In this document: piece by piece, positions 1-9,030 of the stretch
Numbering within the stretch: the first letter of the stretch is position 1
Layout: each line of letters begins with the position of its first letter
Made by a program: the position numbers and the translations under genes
Source: Lachnospiraceae bacterium
GTDB lineage: Bacteria; Bacillota; Clostridia; Lachnospirales; Lachnospiraceae
DNA: 59,175 bases
Assembly (NCBI GenBank): GCA_022791575.1
Contig: JAAVZI010000024.1
Span: 1 to 59,175 of the forward strand
Reading direction: 5' to 3'
Notes under the pieces: model-generated
What the model was told of the DNA's origin: nothing
Databases searched by the model: none
Seen by the model: the letters and a program-made list of their open reading frames with translations, nothing else

Positions 1-139
1 AATCAAGGTTATAAAATCAAGTCAGCAACTGCATAACCTTAACATTCTCTATATTCAATTTTTAAAGCAGCCACTGAAAGATGGCTTATTTGTTGTGCGA
101 TTAAGGGAATGGATACCCTCTACTTTTCATTTTCAATCT

Positions 140-562
140 TTACTTATAATAATCCAACAGATCCTCATAGAGCTTTCTAGTTTGTTCTTCATCTCCCCAC
201 GACAAAGGGTCATCTGCATAGCATAACACAACAAACGGTTCTTGCTTCTGTATCGTTCCTGGCAGAGCTTTCCACAACCTATACATGCGATCCGCAAATT
301 GCTTGATATCACAGCATGTTTCATAACACACCCGTAACTTATTGATAAATATTCTGCCAAACCGTTCATAGTCCAGCGCCCTATCAACCACATGGGTTTG
401 AATATAAATCACTGCCTTTTTTACATCCGTCTCCCATTCCAAATACAGCAAATCCTCATCTTCCGGGGAAGCAAGAAATAATTCATCCAGCTTGTTGTGA
501 TACTCCTCTTCTGCTGCCAGTTCTTCCTGCAGCAAAAATGCAAACACCAGTAATTCCTCCAT
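140..562 (-). CDS. Hypothetical protein, 140 aa
   Basis: I do not recognise this family. The protein is soluble and acidic, with no signal peptide or membrane segment. Its first 20 residues are a leucine/glutamate-rich helix (MEELLVFAFLLQEEL) and the rest is predicted helical, with cysteines near the middle (RVCYETCCD). The start ATG at 562 follows an AAAGGA-type ribosome site. It is separated by about 70 bases from the ABC permease that precedes it in the minus direction, so it may be the last gene of that transcript. No function is proposed. Confidence 0.6.
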   Translation of the reverse strand: MEELLVFAFLLQEELAAEEEYHNKLDELFLASPEDEDLLYLEWETDVKKAVIYIQTHVVDRALDYERFGRIFINKLRVCYETCCDIKQFADRMYRLWKALPGTIQKQEPFVVLCYADDPLSWGDEEQTRKLYEDLLDYYK

Positions 563-633
563 ACGTCTGTATCCTTTCCTAACTTCGATTTCCCCAGGCG
601 CCTGATTTTTCCAAAACCCGCTTATGCGTCCGC

Positions 634-1287
634 TTAAAATTCTTTCCTATTCATAATCCCCACGCTGATTCGATAAGAAATCAACAGCACCACCAGCCCG
701 GCGCCGATTGCCAGCGCCGCCACCGTACCCGTGCTCATGCCCGGCAGATGGCGAAACATAGCGGCCAGATCCACATGCAGCAGCTGTCCCAGCTTCTGAA
801 TTCCCACACCCACCAGACAGACCAGCCCGATAGCCGCAATAATAGCGATTCTTCCCCGTTCGCCGCCAAATTTAAGCTGAAAGGGAAACATCAACGCCAG
901 CAGACCGAACAACAGCGGGAAAATCAGAACTGCCGTCTCCATAAGCTCCGCAGGCCGGCTGCCGCCTACGGCCATAGCCGCCGTCACCGACAGCAGTGTG
1001 CCAAACAGCCAAAACCCGCTGCCGAGCAGCAGCCCGAACAAATATTTTTCCGCTACATAGTCCCTGCGGGAAATGGGCAGAGCAAACAGGAATGCATTGC
1101 CGTTATCCGCCTCGTCATAACTGATGGTGGAGAGGGCAAACAACGTCCCTACAAATGTCATATAAGCAATGGCAAATACTCGATTATCCGACTTGAACGT
1201 CATCAGCGACATCACCCCCACGATCACCAGCAGCGCATATTTCTGTATCATCACTAGTTTAAAATCTTTGATTAACAAGCCTTTCAT
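634..1287 (-). CDS. ABC-2 type transporter permease, 217 aa
   Basis: Membrane subunit of an ABC transporter. About six hydrophobic segments run through the protein (roughly residues 17-33, 38-55, 85-108, 118-135, 147-163, 190-208), separated by short loops, as in small ABC-2 permeases of YtrC/bacitracin-export type. The start overlaps the stop of the ATPase gene (ATGA), which implies translational coupling. With the ATPase and the GntR regulator it forms a three-gene operon. In YtrA-type operons such transporters respond to cell-wall-active agents; that role is inferred from family context only, and the substrate is unknown. Confidence 0.85.
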   Translation of the reverse strand: MKGLLIKDFKLVMIQKYALLVIVGVMSLMTFKSDNRVFAIAYMTFVGTLFALSTISYDEADNGNAFLFALPISRRDYVAEKYLFGLLLGSGFWLFGTLLSVTAAMAVGGSRPAELMETAVLIFPLLFGLLALMFPFQLKFGGERGRIAIIAAIGLVCLVGVGIQKLGQLLHVDLAAMFRHLPGMSTGTVAALAIGAGLVVLLISYRISVGIMNRKEF

Positions 1288-2135
1288 AATGCAGCACCCC
1301 TTATCATCATCATAATCACTTCATCAATCGTTCCCTTTTCCAGAACCAGGCCGGGATAATTCTCCATAAAATACTGTTTCTGCTTTGTCAGACATTTATA
1401 ACCATAATTTTCCCGGCAGCAGCGAAGAATACAGCTTTTGTCCAGCTGCTCATACTGCTCGGCGCTGGCCTTAATCACTGCATAATCGCTTAATAGAACA
1501 TCTGTTTCCTCATGCAGAATTACAGTTCCCTCATGAATCATATACAGGTCGTCGCACAGATGTTCCAGATCATTGGAAATGTGGGAGCTGATTAAAATAG
1601 CATGTTCATCGTCCATTTCCATATATTCCCGCAACAGCTCCAGCAGCTCATCCCTTGCCACCACGTCGAGCCCGGCAGTCGGCTCGTCGAGGATCAATAG
1701 CTTAGAACCGTGACAGAGCGCCGACAGCAGCTTTAACTTCGCTTTCATACCGGTGGAAAATTCTTTGATTTTCTGATTCTGCGGCAATTCAAACCGTTCA
1801 ACCTGCTGCAGAAAAAATGCGCGGTCAAACTTGTCATACAACTGACCCAGCACCGGCACATAATCACGGATAGACAGCTGGCCGTTAAAGCCAGAATCGG
1901 ATAACACAATTCCTAACTTCTGTTTCTCCCGGCTGGTGCAGTTGCGAATGTCCTTACCCAATATGCGGATACTGCCGCCATCAATAGAGATCAGCCCCAG
2001 CGCGGCCTTGAATGCCGTAGTCTTGCCGGCGCCATTCTGGCCGATCAAACCTGTCACCTGTCCCGGCCGGACCTGCAGCGAGCAGTTTAATGTAAAACTG
2101 CCATATTCTTTTCGTACCTGTTCCATTTTTAACAT
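1284..2135 (-). CDS. ABC transporter ATP-binding protein (YtrB/EcsA-like)
   Basis: Cytoplasmic ATPase of the transporter encoded next door. Walker A is GQNGAGKT (about residue 33), the signature is the degenerate FSTGMKAKLKL, and Walker B is LLILDEPTAGLD, followed by the H-loop SSH. The FSTGM form of the signature is typical of ABC-2 exporters. The longest frame begins at a TTG at 2141, but the ATG at 2135 lies six bases after GGAGGG, which overlaps the end of the GntR gene, so 2135 is preferred. The last 70 residues are a divergent C-terminal extension. Confidence 0.88.
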   Translation of the reverse strand: MLKMEQVRKEYGSFTLNCSLQVRPGQVTGLIGQNGAGKTTAFKAALGLISIDGGSIRILGKDIRNCTSREKQKLGIVLSDSGFNGQLSIRDYVPVLGQLYDKFDRAFFLQQVERFELPQNQKIKEFSTGMKAKLKLLSALCHGSKLLILDEPTAGLDVVARDELLELLREYMEMDDEHAILISSHISNDLEHLCDDLYMIHEGTVILHEETDVLLSDYAVIKASAEQYEQLDKSCILRCCRENYGYKCLTKQKQYFMENYPGLVLEKGTIDEVIMMMIRGAAL

Positions 2136-2137
2136 GA

Positions 2138-2509
2138 TCAACCCTCCAAAATCAATTCAAATAAGCTTCGGATATCCTCGTCGCTTATCCCGCATCGTCT
2201 GCCTTTCTGGATGGCCAGTTCCAAATCGGCTTCCAGTTCCTTCTTCTGCTCTTCTAACAAAAGCTCGGTGTTAATCGCCGCCACATAGGTCCCTTTTCCG
2301 TGGACGGTCACAGTGAATCCCTCGTTTTCCAGATGGTCATACGCTTTCTTTACTGTCAAGGCACTGATTTTCAGCTCCTTTGACAGGGCGCGGACCGAGG
2401 GCAGAATTTCGTGCTCCTTAAGCCCGCCGTTTCGAATCTGTGTCTTAATCTGGTCAACAATCTGCTCGTAAATAGGGACCATTGAGGAATTATTAATGAT
2501 AATCTGCAT
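2138..2509 (-). CDS. GntR-family (YtrA subfamily) transcriptional regulator, 123 aa
   Basis: Short GntR regulator with an N-terminal winged-helix (PIYEQIVDQIKTQIRNG, then LPSVRALSKEL and TVKKAYDHLENEGF, residues 12-70) and only about 50 residues of effector/dimerisation tail. That size and layout define the YtrA subfamily. It is the first gene of an operon with an ABC ATPase and ABC-2 permease, and a perfect dyad sits on its own promoter at 2531-2579, so autorepression is very likely. The ATG at 2509 has GGAGGA seven bases upstream. Confidence 0.9.
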   Translation of the reverse strand: MQIIINNSSMVPIYEQIVDQIKTQIRNGGLKEHEILPSVRALSKELKISALTVKKAYDHLENEGFTVTVHGKGTYVAAINTELLLEEQKKELEADLELAIQKGRRCGISDEDIRSLFELILEG

Positions 2510-2530
2510 GCTCTATCCTCCTCTGTTTAC

Positions 2531-2579
2531 AAACAGTATATAACAGTTTCTAACTGTTGTCAAGTGTTATATACTGTTT
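2531..2579 (-). promoter_or_regulatory. Promoter and dyad operator of the YtrA-type operon
   Basis: Read on the minus strand there is TTGACA (2558-2563), a 17-base spacer and TATACT (2535-2540). A perfect 14-base inverted repeat, AAACAGTATATAAC (2531-2544) and its complement (2566-2579), encloses both boxes. A second dyad, AACAGTT-tct-AACTGTT (2542-2558), fills the spacer. The ACAGT/ACTGT half-sites start at 2532, 2542, 2552 and 2572, all on one helical face. This is the expected layout for a repressor that blocks polymerase. Confidence 0.85.
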
Positions 2580-2580
2580 A

Positions 2581-2870
2581 TTTCAATTTCATTCTATTTC
2601 CCTCTCAGAGCTTGTGCAGAACGATAAATTTTGCGGTTTGTCAGTTTGTAGGAGGCCAACGGCTTACTGGATGTATGGAACGAAACACCGTGGGGGATTT
2701 TTGAGTTATTTTGGGTGTTTGCACTGATATTCACCTGCCGCAGCATTGGGAACCGGTTAACATTTTAGCTGTTGGCTACGCCAACGAAGCACCAGCCGAC
2801 CCCCAGCGGCATTCCCAGACCCGAATCCCCCTAAATAAGCTTGTGTTCTATGAAACCGTATCAGACCTGT
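2581..2870. other. Intergenic stretch with no gene
   Basis: About 290 bases between the YtrA promoter and the terminator of the next operon. No reading frame with a ribosome site was found. It contains a small hairpin, GTTGGC-tac-GCCAAC (around 2772-2786), and two imperfect copies of an AGCTTGTG motif (around 2609 and 2838). It may be an old repeat or gene remnant; nothing identifiable. Confidence 0.4.
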
Positions 2871-2871
2871 G

Positions 2872-2906
2872 AAAAAGGGCGCCGGATATCACCCGGCGCC
2901 CTTTTT
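2872..2906 (-). terminator. Rho-independent terminator of the FtsX operon, probably bidirectional
   Basis: A perfect 9-bp GC stem, GGGCGCCGG (2877-2885) with CCGGCGCCC (2893-2901) and a 7-base loop. It is followed by T6 on the plus strand and preceded by A5, which gives T5 on the minus strand. It sits five bases past the stop of the FtsX permease gene. Confidence 0.92.
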
Positions 2907-2911
2907 TATCT

Positions 2912-5320
2912 TTATGCATGATACCGAATCCGGTCCACAATCGACTCTTTGCCCACGTTGCGGCTCAAGATCCACGACAGCACCACCTGCAGCAGCGCAA
3001 TTGCCAGCGTCATCACTACCAGCTCCAGCATTGGCGGCCGATACGAAAACAGGCCGAACCAGCCGTTATCGCGGCACCAGACAAATGCTCCATAGCCCAG
3101 CAGATTGCCCAGCGACAGCGCCACCGCCAGCGTTCCCACAGTAAAGAGCAGCCCCTCCGCCTGCAGCATGCGCTTAAACTGCCGGTTGGACATACCGACG
3201 GCCTGCAGAATTCCAAATTCCCGCTTTCTGGTAATAATCGAAGTAATCATCGTATTGGCCATATTCATAAATCCAATCGCACCGAGAATCATCAAAAAGG
3301 CATAGCAGGCATTTCTCATAAATCCGACCATGAAATCATTTTGTTTCATCTTATCCGCATACGCTTCCATCGATACAAACTCCCTGCCGCCCAGCAGGTT
3401 CTCCAGCTTCTCCCGCACCCGCGGTTCGTCCTTTTCGCTGCAGTCTACAAAGACCACCGAAGTCAGATCGCCCTCAATCCCCAGCTTGCGGTACGTATCC
3501 TCGGTAATCGTAATGCTGGCGTCGTTGGAATGCCCGCAGCTTCCAAGGATTTTGGCTGAAAACGGCACTCTCCTGTCACCGTCCATAATTTCACATGCAA
3601 ATGTATTGCCGATTTGGTAACCATAAGTTTCCATCCAATGGTCATACATATAAATGCAGCCCTGTTCTTTCACAGCTTTCTCGTAATCTACGACGCCGTT
3701 TACCCGCTCCCGCACCAGCCACTCGAATTCCTCTTCGTCCACAATGGCCAGCGAATCATAGCCTTCGCTGTCATCCTTTTCCGTTCGAACTTTTGTTCGA
3801 ATGGAAGCAATTTTGCGGGTCCGTACGTCGGTCACGCCCGGAATCTCCTCGATTTCCTTGAGAAATGCTTCCCCAAAGGGCCGCTGTTTCTGAATCTGGT
3901 GAAACTCATTTTCTGGATATGTGGAATCATGCAGCCGTGCATTCAGCTCAATGCGGAATCGGCCATACTCCAGATCCTGGCGCACCTGGCGCTCGGCGTC
4001 CATATTGCTGACCACATTGGAGACAACGACAAACAGCACGCAGGAAAGCCCCATTGTCAGAATCGTCGTAATCGTCCGTTTTTTATTCATTGCCAGATTG
4101 GACAGGGTCAATGTCATCAGGGTCAGCTGCTTTTTGCCGGCGCGCTGGCTCTTTCCCCTCCTGCCGCTCTCATAGCGCATTGCCTCGACCGGGGAAATTC
4201 TGGCCGCCGTCTTCAGCGGCTTCTGTACTGAAATCATTACGCTTGCAAATGCCAGCGCCGCCACGCCGGCAGCGATCTGCCAGTGAGCCGTCGAAATGCG
4301 CAGCCCGGTAAACCAGTACAAAAAGGCTTTGACCAGACCCATTCCGGCAAGCAGCCCCACCGGTATAGCCGCAATACTCAGCAAAATCCCCTCGCGGCGC
4401 ACGATCTGCTGAAGCTGCCTGCGGCTGGCGCCAATGGCTTTCAGCCGCCCGTATTCCTTGATTTTGCGCACAACGGCAACATGGAAAATGTTGTAAATCA
4501 CCAGGACGGAAAAGAGAACAATCACCGCCATAATCGTTATACAGGCCGTCAATGTCTCGGTTCCGGGATCTAAGGAAAAGATTAAATACATCGAATTGAT
4601 ATTCAGCTGCCGCTCCTTGATACCTAGATCCTTGGCCAGCGATTCGATATACTCTTTCATCTGTGCTTCGTCCTTATGATCCTCATTTTTCACCTGGAAA
4701 TAGACGGTCAGCGCACGCATTTCCTCGTCTGGAATGCACTGTTCCATAAATTTCTGGGAGACATAAGCCGGATAGGACTTAGAAAGCTCCGCCGCCTCCG
4801 TGGAAGCCGCAAAACCGCAGATGGTAAATGTTTTGGTGAGCACTTCTCCGCCGCCATTGATTCGGTAGGGAACCTGGATGGAATCGCCGAGCTTGGGATT
4901 CTCCAGCTCCAACGCCTGAAAAAATTCTTTGCAGGCTGCGATTTCCTGTTCTTCCACCGGCATGTGCCCCGACTGCAGGGAAAAATGCTGCAGCTTGCCG
5001 GCAATCGTATTCTGCCAGCACAGGGACAATTTGTATTTGGAATGGTTGACACTGCCAATGGTAACAAATTTTCCGATGTTGTAGAGCCGGGCGTGTAGCT
5101 CTACGTTACGCAGCTGTTCCTTGCTAAGGCCGGTAAAGGTTCCGTAATGCTCCCCGTAAGTATCTGCGGCCGACTGCTTATTATTCTGAAACAGGCCATA
5201 TCCGCCGAAGCCAATGACCGCCAGCAGCATGGTTGTAAGTAAAATGGCAATTCCGGTCAGAATCGTTCCTGTCATATTCTTTTTCATGCCCGCTAAGGAA
5301 AGTCTGGTTGTGGTCTTCAT
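2912..5320 (-). CDS. FtsX-like ABC transporter permease, 802 aa
   Basis: Large permease with two FtsX domains: one transmembrane helix near residues 20-42, an extracytoplasmic domain of about 220 residues, three helices (about 255-375), a second anchor near 415-435, another extracytoplasmic domain, and three C-terminal helices (about 670-790). The two halves show the repeated RKREFGILQAVGMS / RKIKEYGRLKAIGAS motif after the first helix of each helix trio. The size fits permeases of peptide-antibiotic or lipoprotein-release exporters. Its ATPase gene ends one base upstream, and a two-component system precedes both. The substrate is not determinable; antimicrobial-peptide resistance is plausible by family. 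Confidence 0.88.
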   Translation of the reverse strand: MKTTTRLSLAGMKKNMTGTILTGIAILLTTMLLAVIGFGGYGLFQNNKQSAADTYGEHYGTFTGLSKEQLRNVELHARLYNIGKFVTIGSVNHSKYKLSLCWQNTIAGKLQHFSLQSGHMPVEEQEIAACKEFFQALELENPKLGDSIQVPYRINGGGEVLTKTFTICGFAASTEAAELSKSYPAYVSQKFMEQCIPDEEMRALTVYFQVKNEDHKDEAQMKEYIESLAKDLGIKERQLNINSMYLIFSLDPGTETLTACITIMAVIVLFSVLVIYNIFHVAVVRKIKEYGRLKAIGASRRQLQQIVRREGILLSIAAIPVGLLAGMGLVKAFLYWFTGLRISTAHWQIAAGVAALAFASVMISVQKPLKTAARISPVEAMRYESGRRGKSQRAGKKQLTLMTLTLSNLAMNKKRTITTILTMGLSCVLFVVVSNVVSNMDAERQVRQDLEYGRFRIELNARLHDSTYPENEFHQIQKQRPFGEAFLKEIEEIPGVTDVRTRKIASIRTKVRTEKDDSEGYDSLAIVDEEEFEWLVRERVNGVVDYEKAVKEQGCIYMYDHWMETYGYQIGNTFACEIMDGDRRVPFSAKILGSCGHSNDASITITEDTYRKLGIEGDLTSVVFVDCSEKDEPRVREKLENLLGGREFVSMEAYADKMKQNDFMVGFMRNACYAFLMILGAIGFMNMANTMITSIITRKREFGILQAVGMSNRQFKRMLQAEGLLFTVGTLAVALSLGNLLGYGAFVWCRDNGWFGLFSYRPPMLELVVMTLAIALLQVVLSWILSRNVGKESIVDRIRYHA

Positions 5321-5989
5321 TTAGCGCACCACCTTTCCGTCTTCAATCAGCAGAATCCGGTCGGCAGTCTGGGCGATTTCCTCGTCATGCGTAATCATCA
5401 CCAGCGTCTGGCCGTATTTTTTCACGGAATTTTTCAGCAGGTTCAGCACTTCGCCGCTTGTGGCCGAATCCAGATTGCCGGTCGGTTCGTCAGCCAGAAT
5501 GATATCGGGCTTTGCAGCTAACGCCCTGGCAATCGCCACACGCTGCTGCTGGCCGCCGGAGAGGGTATCGGGCATATTGCGGATTTTCTCCGTCAGGCCA
5601 AGGGTTCCTATAATGTCCTCCACATAAGTTTCGTCGGCCTTTCTGCCGTCAAGGCCGATGGGAAGCACGATATTTTCCCATACATTGATTGACGTTACTA
5701 AGTTGAAAGCCTGGAAAATAAAGCCGATTTTCCGTCGGCGGAATGCTGATAATTCGTCCTCTTTCAGGCTGAAAATGTCTTTGCCACCGATGATGACCTG
5801 GCCGGACGTCGGGTAATCGAGACCGCCCAGCAAGTGCAGCAGTGTGGACTTGCCGGAGCCAGATTTGCCGACAATGGCGACGAACTCGCCCTTTTCGACC
5901 GTGATTTTCGTATGATCAACGGCGCGGACTTCGTTCTCGTCTTTGCCGTAGTATTTGCATAGATTTCTTGTTTCTAAGATTGGCTGCAT
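5321..5989 (-). CDS. ABC transporter ATP-binding protein (LolD/MacB type)
   Basis: ATPase partner of the FtsX permease. Walker A is GKSGSGKST, the signature [15 protein letters not shown] and Walker [13 protein letters not shown], the last typical of the MacB/LolD/BceA branch. The ATG at 5989 is preferred over the one at 5995 because AGGAGG lies six bases before it and the earlier ATG abuts the ribosome site. The gene begins about 120 bases after the sensor kinase gene, with a long hairpin at 6007-6056 in between, so it may have its own promoter responding to the neighbouring regulator. Confidence 0.92.
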   Translation of the reverse strand: MQPILETRNLCKYYGKDENEVRAVDHTKITVEKGEFVAIVGKSGSGKSTLLHLLGGLDYPTSGQVIIGGKDIFSLKEDELSAFRRRKIGFIFQAFNLVTSINVWENIVLPIGLDGRKADETYVEDIIGTLGLTEKIRNMPDTLSGGQQQRVAIARALAAKPDIILADEPTGNLDSATSGEVLNLLKNSVKKYGQTLVMITHDEEIAQTADRILLIEDGKVVR

Positions 5990-6006
5990 ATTCATCCTCC
6001 TATCGG

Positions 6007-6056
6007 GTGTCTGAAGCTTCTATTTTGCATATTGAATGCATGCAGAAGCCAGACAC
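6007..6056 (-). promoter_or_regulatory. Long inverted repeat in front of the ABC exporter genes
   Basis: GTGTCTG (6007-6013) pairs with CAGACAC (6050-6056) and GCTTCT (6016-6021) with AGAAGC (6044-6049). Together they form a 13-bp stem with a 2-base bulge and a 22-base loop. It lies directly upstream of the ribosome site of the ATPase gene. It could be a leader hairpin or a binding site for the adjacent response regulator. There is no T tract, so it is not a standard terminator. Confidence 0.45.
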
Positions 6057-6114
6057 GTTCAAACCTGTTTTTTTGTTGATACGGATATTGTACAGCGGTT
6101 ATCTTTCATTTGGA

Positions 6115-7398
6115 TTACAAAGGTGAGGAATTTTTCTTACAGAATTGTAAGAGTGGCAGCTGCACCACAAAGATACTCCCGCCCTCATGCCGGGCGCGGA
6201 CCATTACGCTTCCGCCCTGCCGTTCTAAGATCTCTCTGGCCAGGTAGAGGCCGACGCCCGATCCCTCGACGTCCTGCACATCCCGGCCGCGGTAAAAGCG
6301 CTGGAAAATCCGGTGGTATTCGTCTTTGGGCACGCCGATTCCCTCGTCCTCAATCTCGATTTTCAGGTACATGGTGAGGAAACTTATGCGCAGGCGGATC
6401 TGGGACTGCGCGGGACTGTATTTCACGGCATTGTCCAATATATTGGACAGAGCTTCGCTCGTCCAGCGGGGATCGTGGCAGAGCATATAGGTGCTGATTT
6501 CGCCGCCATTTTCAAATTCAATGGTAATCCCTTTGTCCTCGGCCTTTTCCCAGACACGACTGACGGCGCTGCGGATCGTTGCCAGCAGGTCCGCCGTTTT
6601 CTTCTCAATGTGGATCATGCCTTTTTCCATACGGGAAATGTCGACCATGGAGGCCACAAGGCTGCTGAGGCTGTTCATCTGAGCGCTGGCTCTGGCCAGG
6701 AATTCGCGGTGCTCCTCTTCGGTCAGATCTTCTTCCTGCAGAATCTCCAGACTGTTTTGCAGCGCGGCCACCGGCGTTTTCATCTGATGGGAAATGTCGG
6801 TGACCAGCCGTTTGGTTCCCTCTTTTTCCTGCTCCATTCTCGCATTTTGCAGCTGCCACAGCTCCTTTAGGGAATCTAAGTTTTCCTGCACAATCTCTTC
6901 TTCCTCCCATGCACCAAGCAGCGCGGCTTTTGGGTGCAGCTTGTCTGCCGGTCTGGACTGCTCGTTCTCCTGCAGCCTGGACAGAACATGGGAAATGGTG
7001 TGAAGCTGCTTTTTGTAAGCGCTTACATAGAGATGGGAAATTCCCTGCCAAAGGAGGAAGAACAACGCCAGAATAAGAATGGAATACCCATATACGCGGT
7101 TGGTTATGCGTTTCTGCTGGCTTTTTTGCACGGTGGATATTTCGCTGTCATAGCCAAGGGCAGCCAGTTTTGTCCGGCCCTGTTCGATGGCTTCCTGGGA
7201 GGGCTGCTGTTTAAAATAGCGGGCATGCTCTATGGATTCCTCATCGCCGGCTGTGGCATAGAGCAGGTTTTCCTGCTGCTGATAGAGGCCGGAGATCCAG
7301 TGAATCAGAGCACGGTCTGCCGCAAATACCAAAAGGCACAGCAGAAGGGCGAAGATTATTTGGCCGGCGATTCTTATACGTTTACTTCTCTGTTCCAT
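6115..7398 (-). CDS. Sensor histidine kinase, 427 aa
   Basis: Membrane sensor kinase. One helix near residues 10-32, an extracytoplasmic domain of about 75 residues, and a second helix near 100-120. The H-box is DISHQMKTPVAAL, the N-box LSNILDNAVKYS, G1 is EDEGIGV and G2 is GSGVGLYLAREIL, with the F-box FQRFYRG. It overlaps its response regulator by 25 bases and precedes the ABC ATPase/FtsX pair, so it probably controls that exporter. The extracytoplasmic sensor is larger than in BceS-type kinases, so it is not an intramembrane sensor. Confidence 0.9.
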   Translation of the reverse strand: MEQRSKRIRIAGQIIFALLLCLLVFAADRALIHWISGLYQQQENLLYATAGDEESIEHARYFKQQPSQEAIEQGRTKLAALGYDSEISTVQKSQQKRITNRVYGYSILILALFFLLWQGISHLYVSAYKKQLHTISHVLSRLQENEQSRPADKLHPKAALLGAWEEEEIVQENLDSLKELWQLQNARMEQEKEGTKRLVTDISHQMKTPVAALQNSLEILQEEDLTEEEHREFLARASAQMNSLSSLVASMVDISRMEKGMIHIEKKTADLLATIRSAVSRVWEKAEDKGITIEFENGGEISTYMLCHDPRWTSEALSNILDNAVKYSPAQSQIRLRISFLTMYLKIEIEDEGIGVPKDEYHRIFQRFYRGRDVQDVEGSGVGLYLAREILERQGGSVMVRARHEGGSIFVVQLPLLQFCKKNSSPL

Positions 7399-8081
7399 AG
7401 ATACCCCATTCCACGCACATTTTTAATGTACGAATCCTTTTTGCCGTCCTCGGCGATTTTGTCGCGCAGGCGGCAGATATTGACTGCTACGGTATTTTCA
7501 TCGACAAAATTGCCCTCCAGGTCAAAGATCTGCTCTAAAATCTGCTGTTTGGAGAGAATCTGTTTGGGATGGCTGAGAAAGAGCTGCAGAATCCGGCATT
7601 CATTTTTGGTCAGAGAAACCGGGGATTCCCCGTTTAGTGCCCGCATTTCGGCGGGGTAAAAGGTTAATTTCCCGGAGCGCAGACACTCGCTGCCGGATTC
7701 TTTCTGGTCCATGTCTGCTCGTTTCAACATGGCGTTTACTTTGGATAACAACACGGCCAGACTGAACGGCTTGGTCATATAGTCGTCTGCCCCGGCCTCG
7801 TAGCCCATGACGACGTCCATTTCCTGGTCTAAGGCGGTCAGAAACATAAAGCGGACCGTGCTTTTTAACTGCTGACGGATATACTGACAGAAGTCTAGGC
7901 CGCTGCCGTCGGTTAGTGTGATATCGCAGATGATTAACTGGATTTCCTGTTCCTGGAATAAGCGCTTTCCCTGAGAAATGGAATCTGCACAAAGCACGGT
8001 TCGGCCCTCTTTTTCCAGTTTGAAGCTGATACCGCGCCGTAAACTCTCTTCGTCTTCTAATAATAAAATGGTCTGTTTCAA
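7374..8081 (-). CDS. OmpR-family response regulator, 235 aa
   Basis: Receiver domain at residues 1-120 with acidic LEDEES, the phosphoacceptor in IICDITLTD and the switch lysine in DDYMTKPFS. A winged-helix effector follows at about 140-232 (LTKNECRILQLFL, VNICRLRDKI, VRGMGYLW). The start is a TTG at 8081 with AGAGGA eight bases upstream; no better ATG exists. First gene of the operon regulator-kinase (-ATPase-permease). Confidence 0.9.
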   Translation of the reverse strand: MKQTILLLEDEESLRRGISFKLEKEGRTVLCADSISQGKRLFQEQEIQLIICDITLTDGSGLDFCQYIRQQLKSTVRFMFLTALDQEMDVVMGYEAGADDYMTKPFSLAVLLSKVNAMLKRADMDQKESGSECLRSGKLTFYPAEMRALNGESPVSLTKNECRILQLFLSHPKQILSKQQILEQIFDLEGNFVDENTVAVNICRLRDKIAEDGKKDSYIKNVRGMGYLWNREVNV

Positions 8082-8265
8082 TTGGCTGTTCCTCTTTTAT
8101 CTTTCTTCATTTTCGCTATAAATGCTGTCAATCAGCAATATTGTATCACAAACCTAAACATTTCGCAAAAGGAATATACCTAATTGTATGCTCTGTTCCT
8201 GATCTTGCGCTGTTTCCTGCACTCGAGAGCTTTGCTCTGTCCAAACCTGCTCTGATTTATGCCTG

Positions 8266-8739
8266 TCAGCACAGGACTATTATTCTTCTAGGTGTTGTCT
8301 GCGGCGGAACGCTTCTGGTCGTTGCGGTATAGAATACCAGCAGCACTTGATTTTCGGGCCGACAGCTGAAATTCTGGCCATTGGCTGTCTTGATGTCGGT
8401 ATTTCTGTCGATATTCAGCTGCAAAGAGCGGTCCTGGGCCAGTAGGCTGCGGCCGAAGAAATTCAGCATGACCTGCTCATTTCGGCTTCTTACAGCAATG
8501 ATCTGGGCGCGGTACTGCGGCGGGAAGATCAGCGGAACCGGCAGACTGCCGTCATAAAAAGCCGTAACCTCCATCCCCGGCCGCAGCTGCCGGTTGTCTA
8601 CGATCATGGTCTGCGGGTCTACCATCATATTGACGATTCCATTTCCGGTGCGCAGTGCGATCATCTGGGTGCAGCAGTCGCTGCCGCTTGTGATATTGAA
8701 AATTGTGCCGTTTACCGGCACGAACGTTGAGTATGCCAT
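8266..8739 (-). CDS. Hypothetical protein, 157 aa
   Basis: I do not recognise this family. The protein is soluble, mostly predicted beta strand, with a cysteine pair early (SGSDCCTQ) and a proline-rich strand (LPVPLIFPPQYRAQI) near residue 88. It has no signal peptide. The ATG at 8739 has AAAGG nine bases before it. The C-terminus ends in a basic tail. The gene stands alone between a two-component operon and a decayed locus. Confidence 0.6.
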   Translation of the reverse strand: MAYSTFVPVNGTIFNITSGSDCCTQMIALRTGNGIVNMMVDPQTMIVDNRQLRPGMEVTAFYDGSLPVPLIFPPQYRAQIIAVRSRNEQVMLNFFGRSLLAQDRSLQLNIDRNTDIKTANGQNFSCRPENQVLLVFYTATTRSVPPQTTPRRIIVLC

Positions 8740-8800
8740 ACGATTGAACCTTTTTTCTTTAATTTATGTGAATTGGGCAGAATGGTTCCTGGTTCTTTCT

Positions 8801-9030
8801 CTATTGGTTGGCGGCGGAGCCCAAAAGCTTCTCTACTGCCTCTGAAACGCTGGGCTGAAAATAGATATCTTTTCCATGATTGCACTCATAGATAAAATCG
8901 TGTAAAGCTTTGCTTTATATAGCCTGAAAAATCACCGTATATTGCGATTCTTACACCATAGTTGATAAATTTCTGCAGGATTTCCCCTGCCAGGCAGGTG
9001 CTCAAATCAAAAACTTGTTCCTTAAAATCA
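8801..9030 (-). pseudogene. Remnant of a DUF4180-type gene, frameshifted
   Basis: The minus strand encodes, in one frame, FDLSTCLAGEILQKF and INYGVRIAIYGDFSGY. A second frame then gives SKALHDFIYECNHGKDIYF and ends SEAVEKLLGSAANQ at the stop 8801-8803. Joined, the two pieces match the C-terminal two thirds of DUF4180 proteins as I remember that family. The frame change near 8905 destroys the gene. There is no start codon: the N-terminal part is missing and the remnant runs straight into the TetR remnant. Confidence 0.6.

Noticed and set aside
5-40. Terminator at the window start (AAGGTTAT / ATAACCTT)
   Set aside because: Eight AT-rich pairs with a 20-base loop and no T tract are too weak to call.
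3595-4231. Long plus-strand frames opposite the FtsX gene
   Set aside because: They have no ribosome site or recognisable domain and lie wholly inside the strongly supported permease gene.
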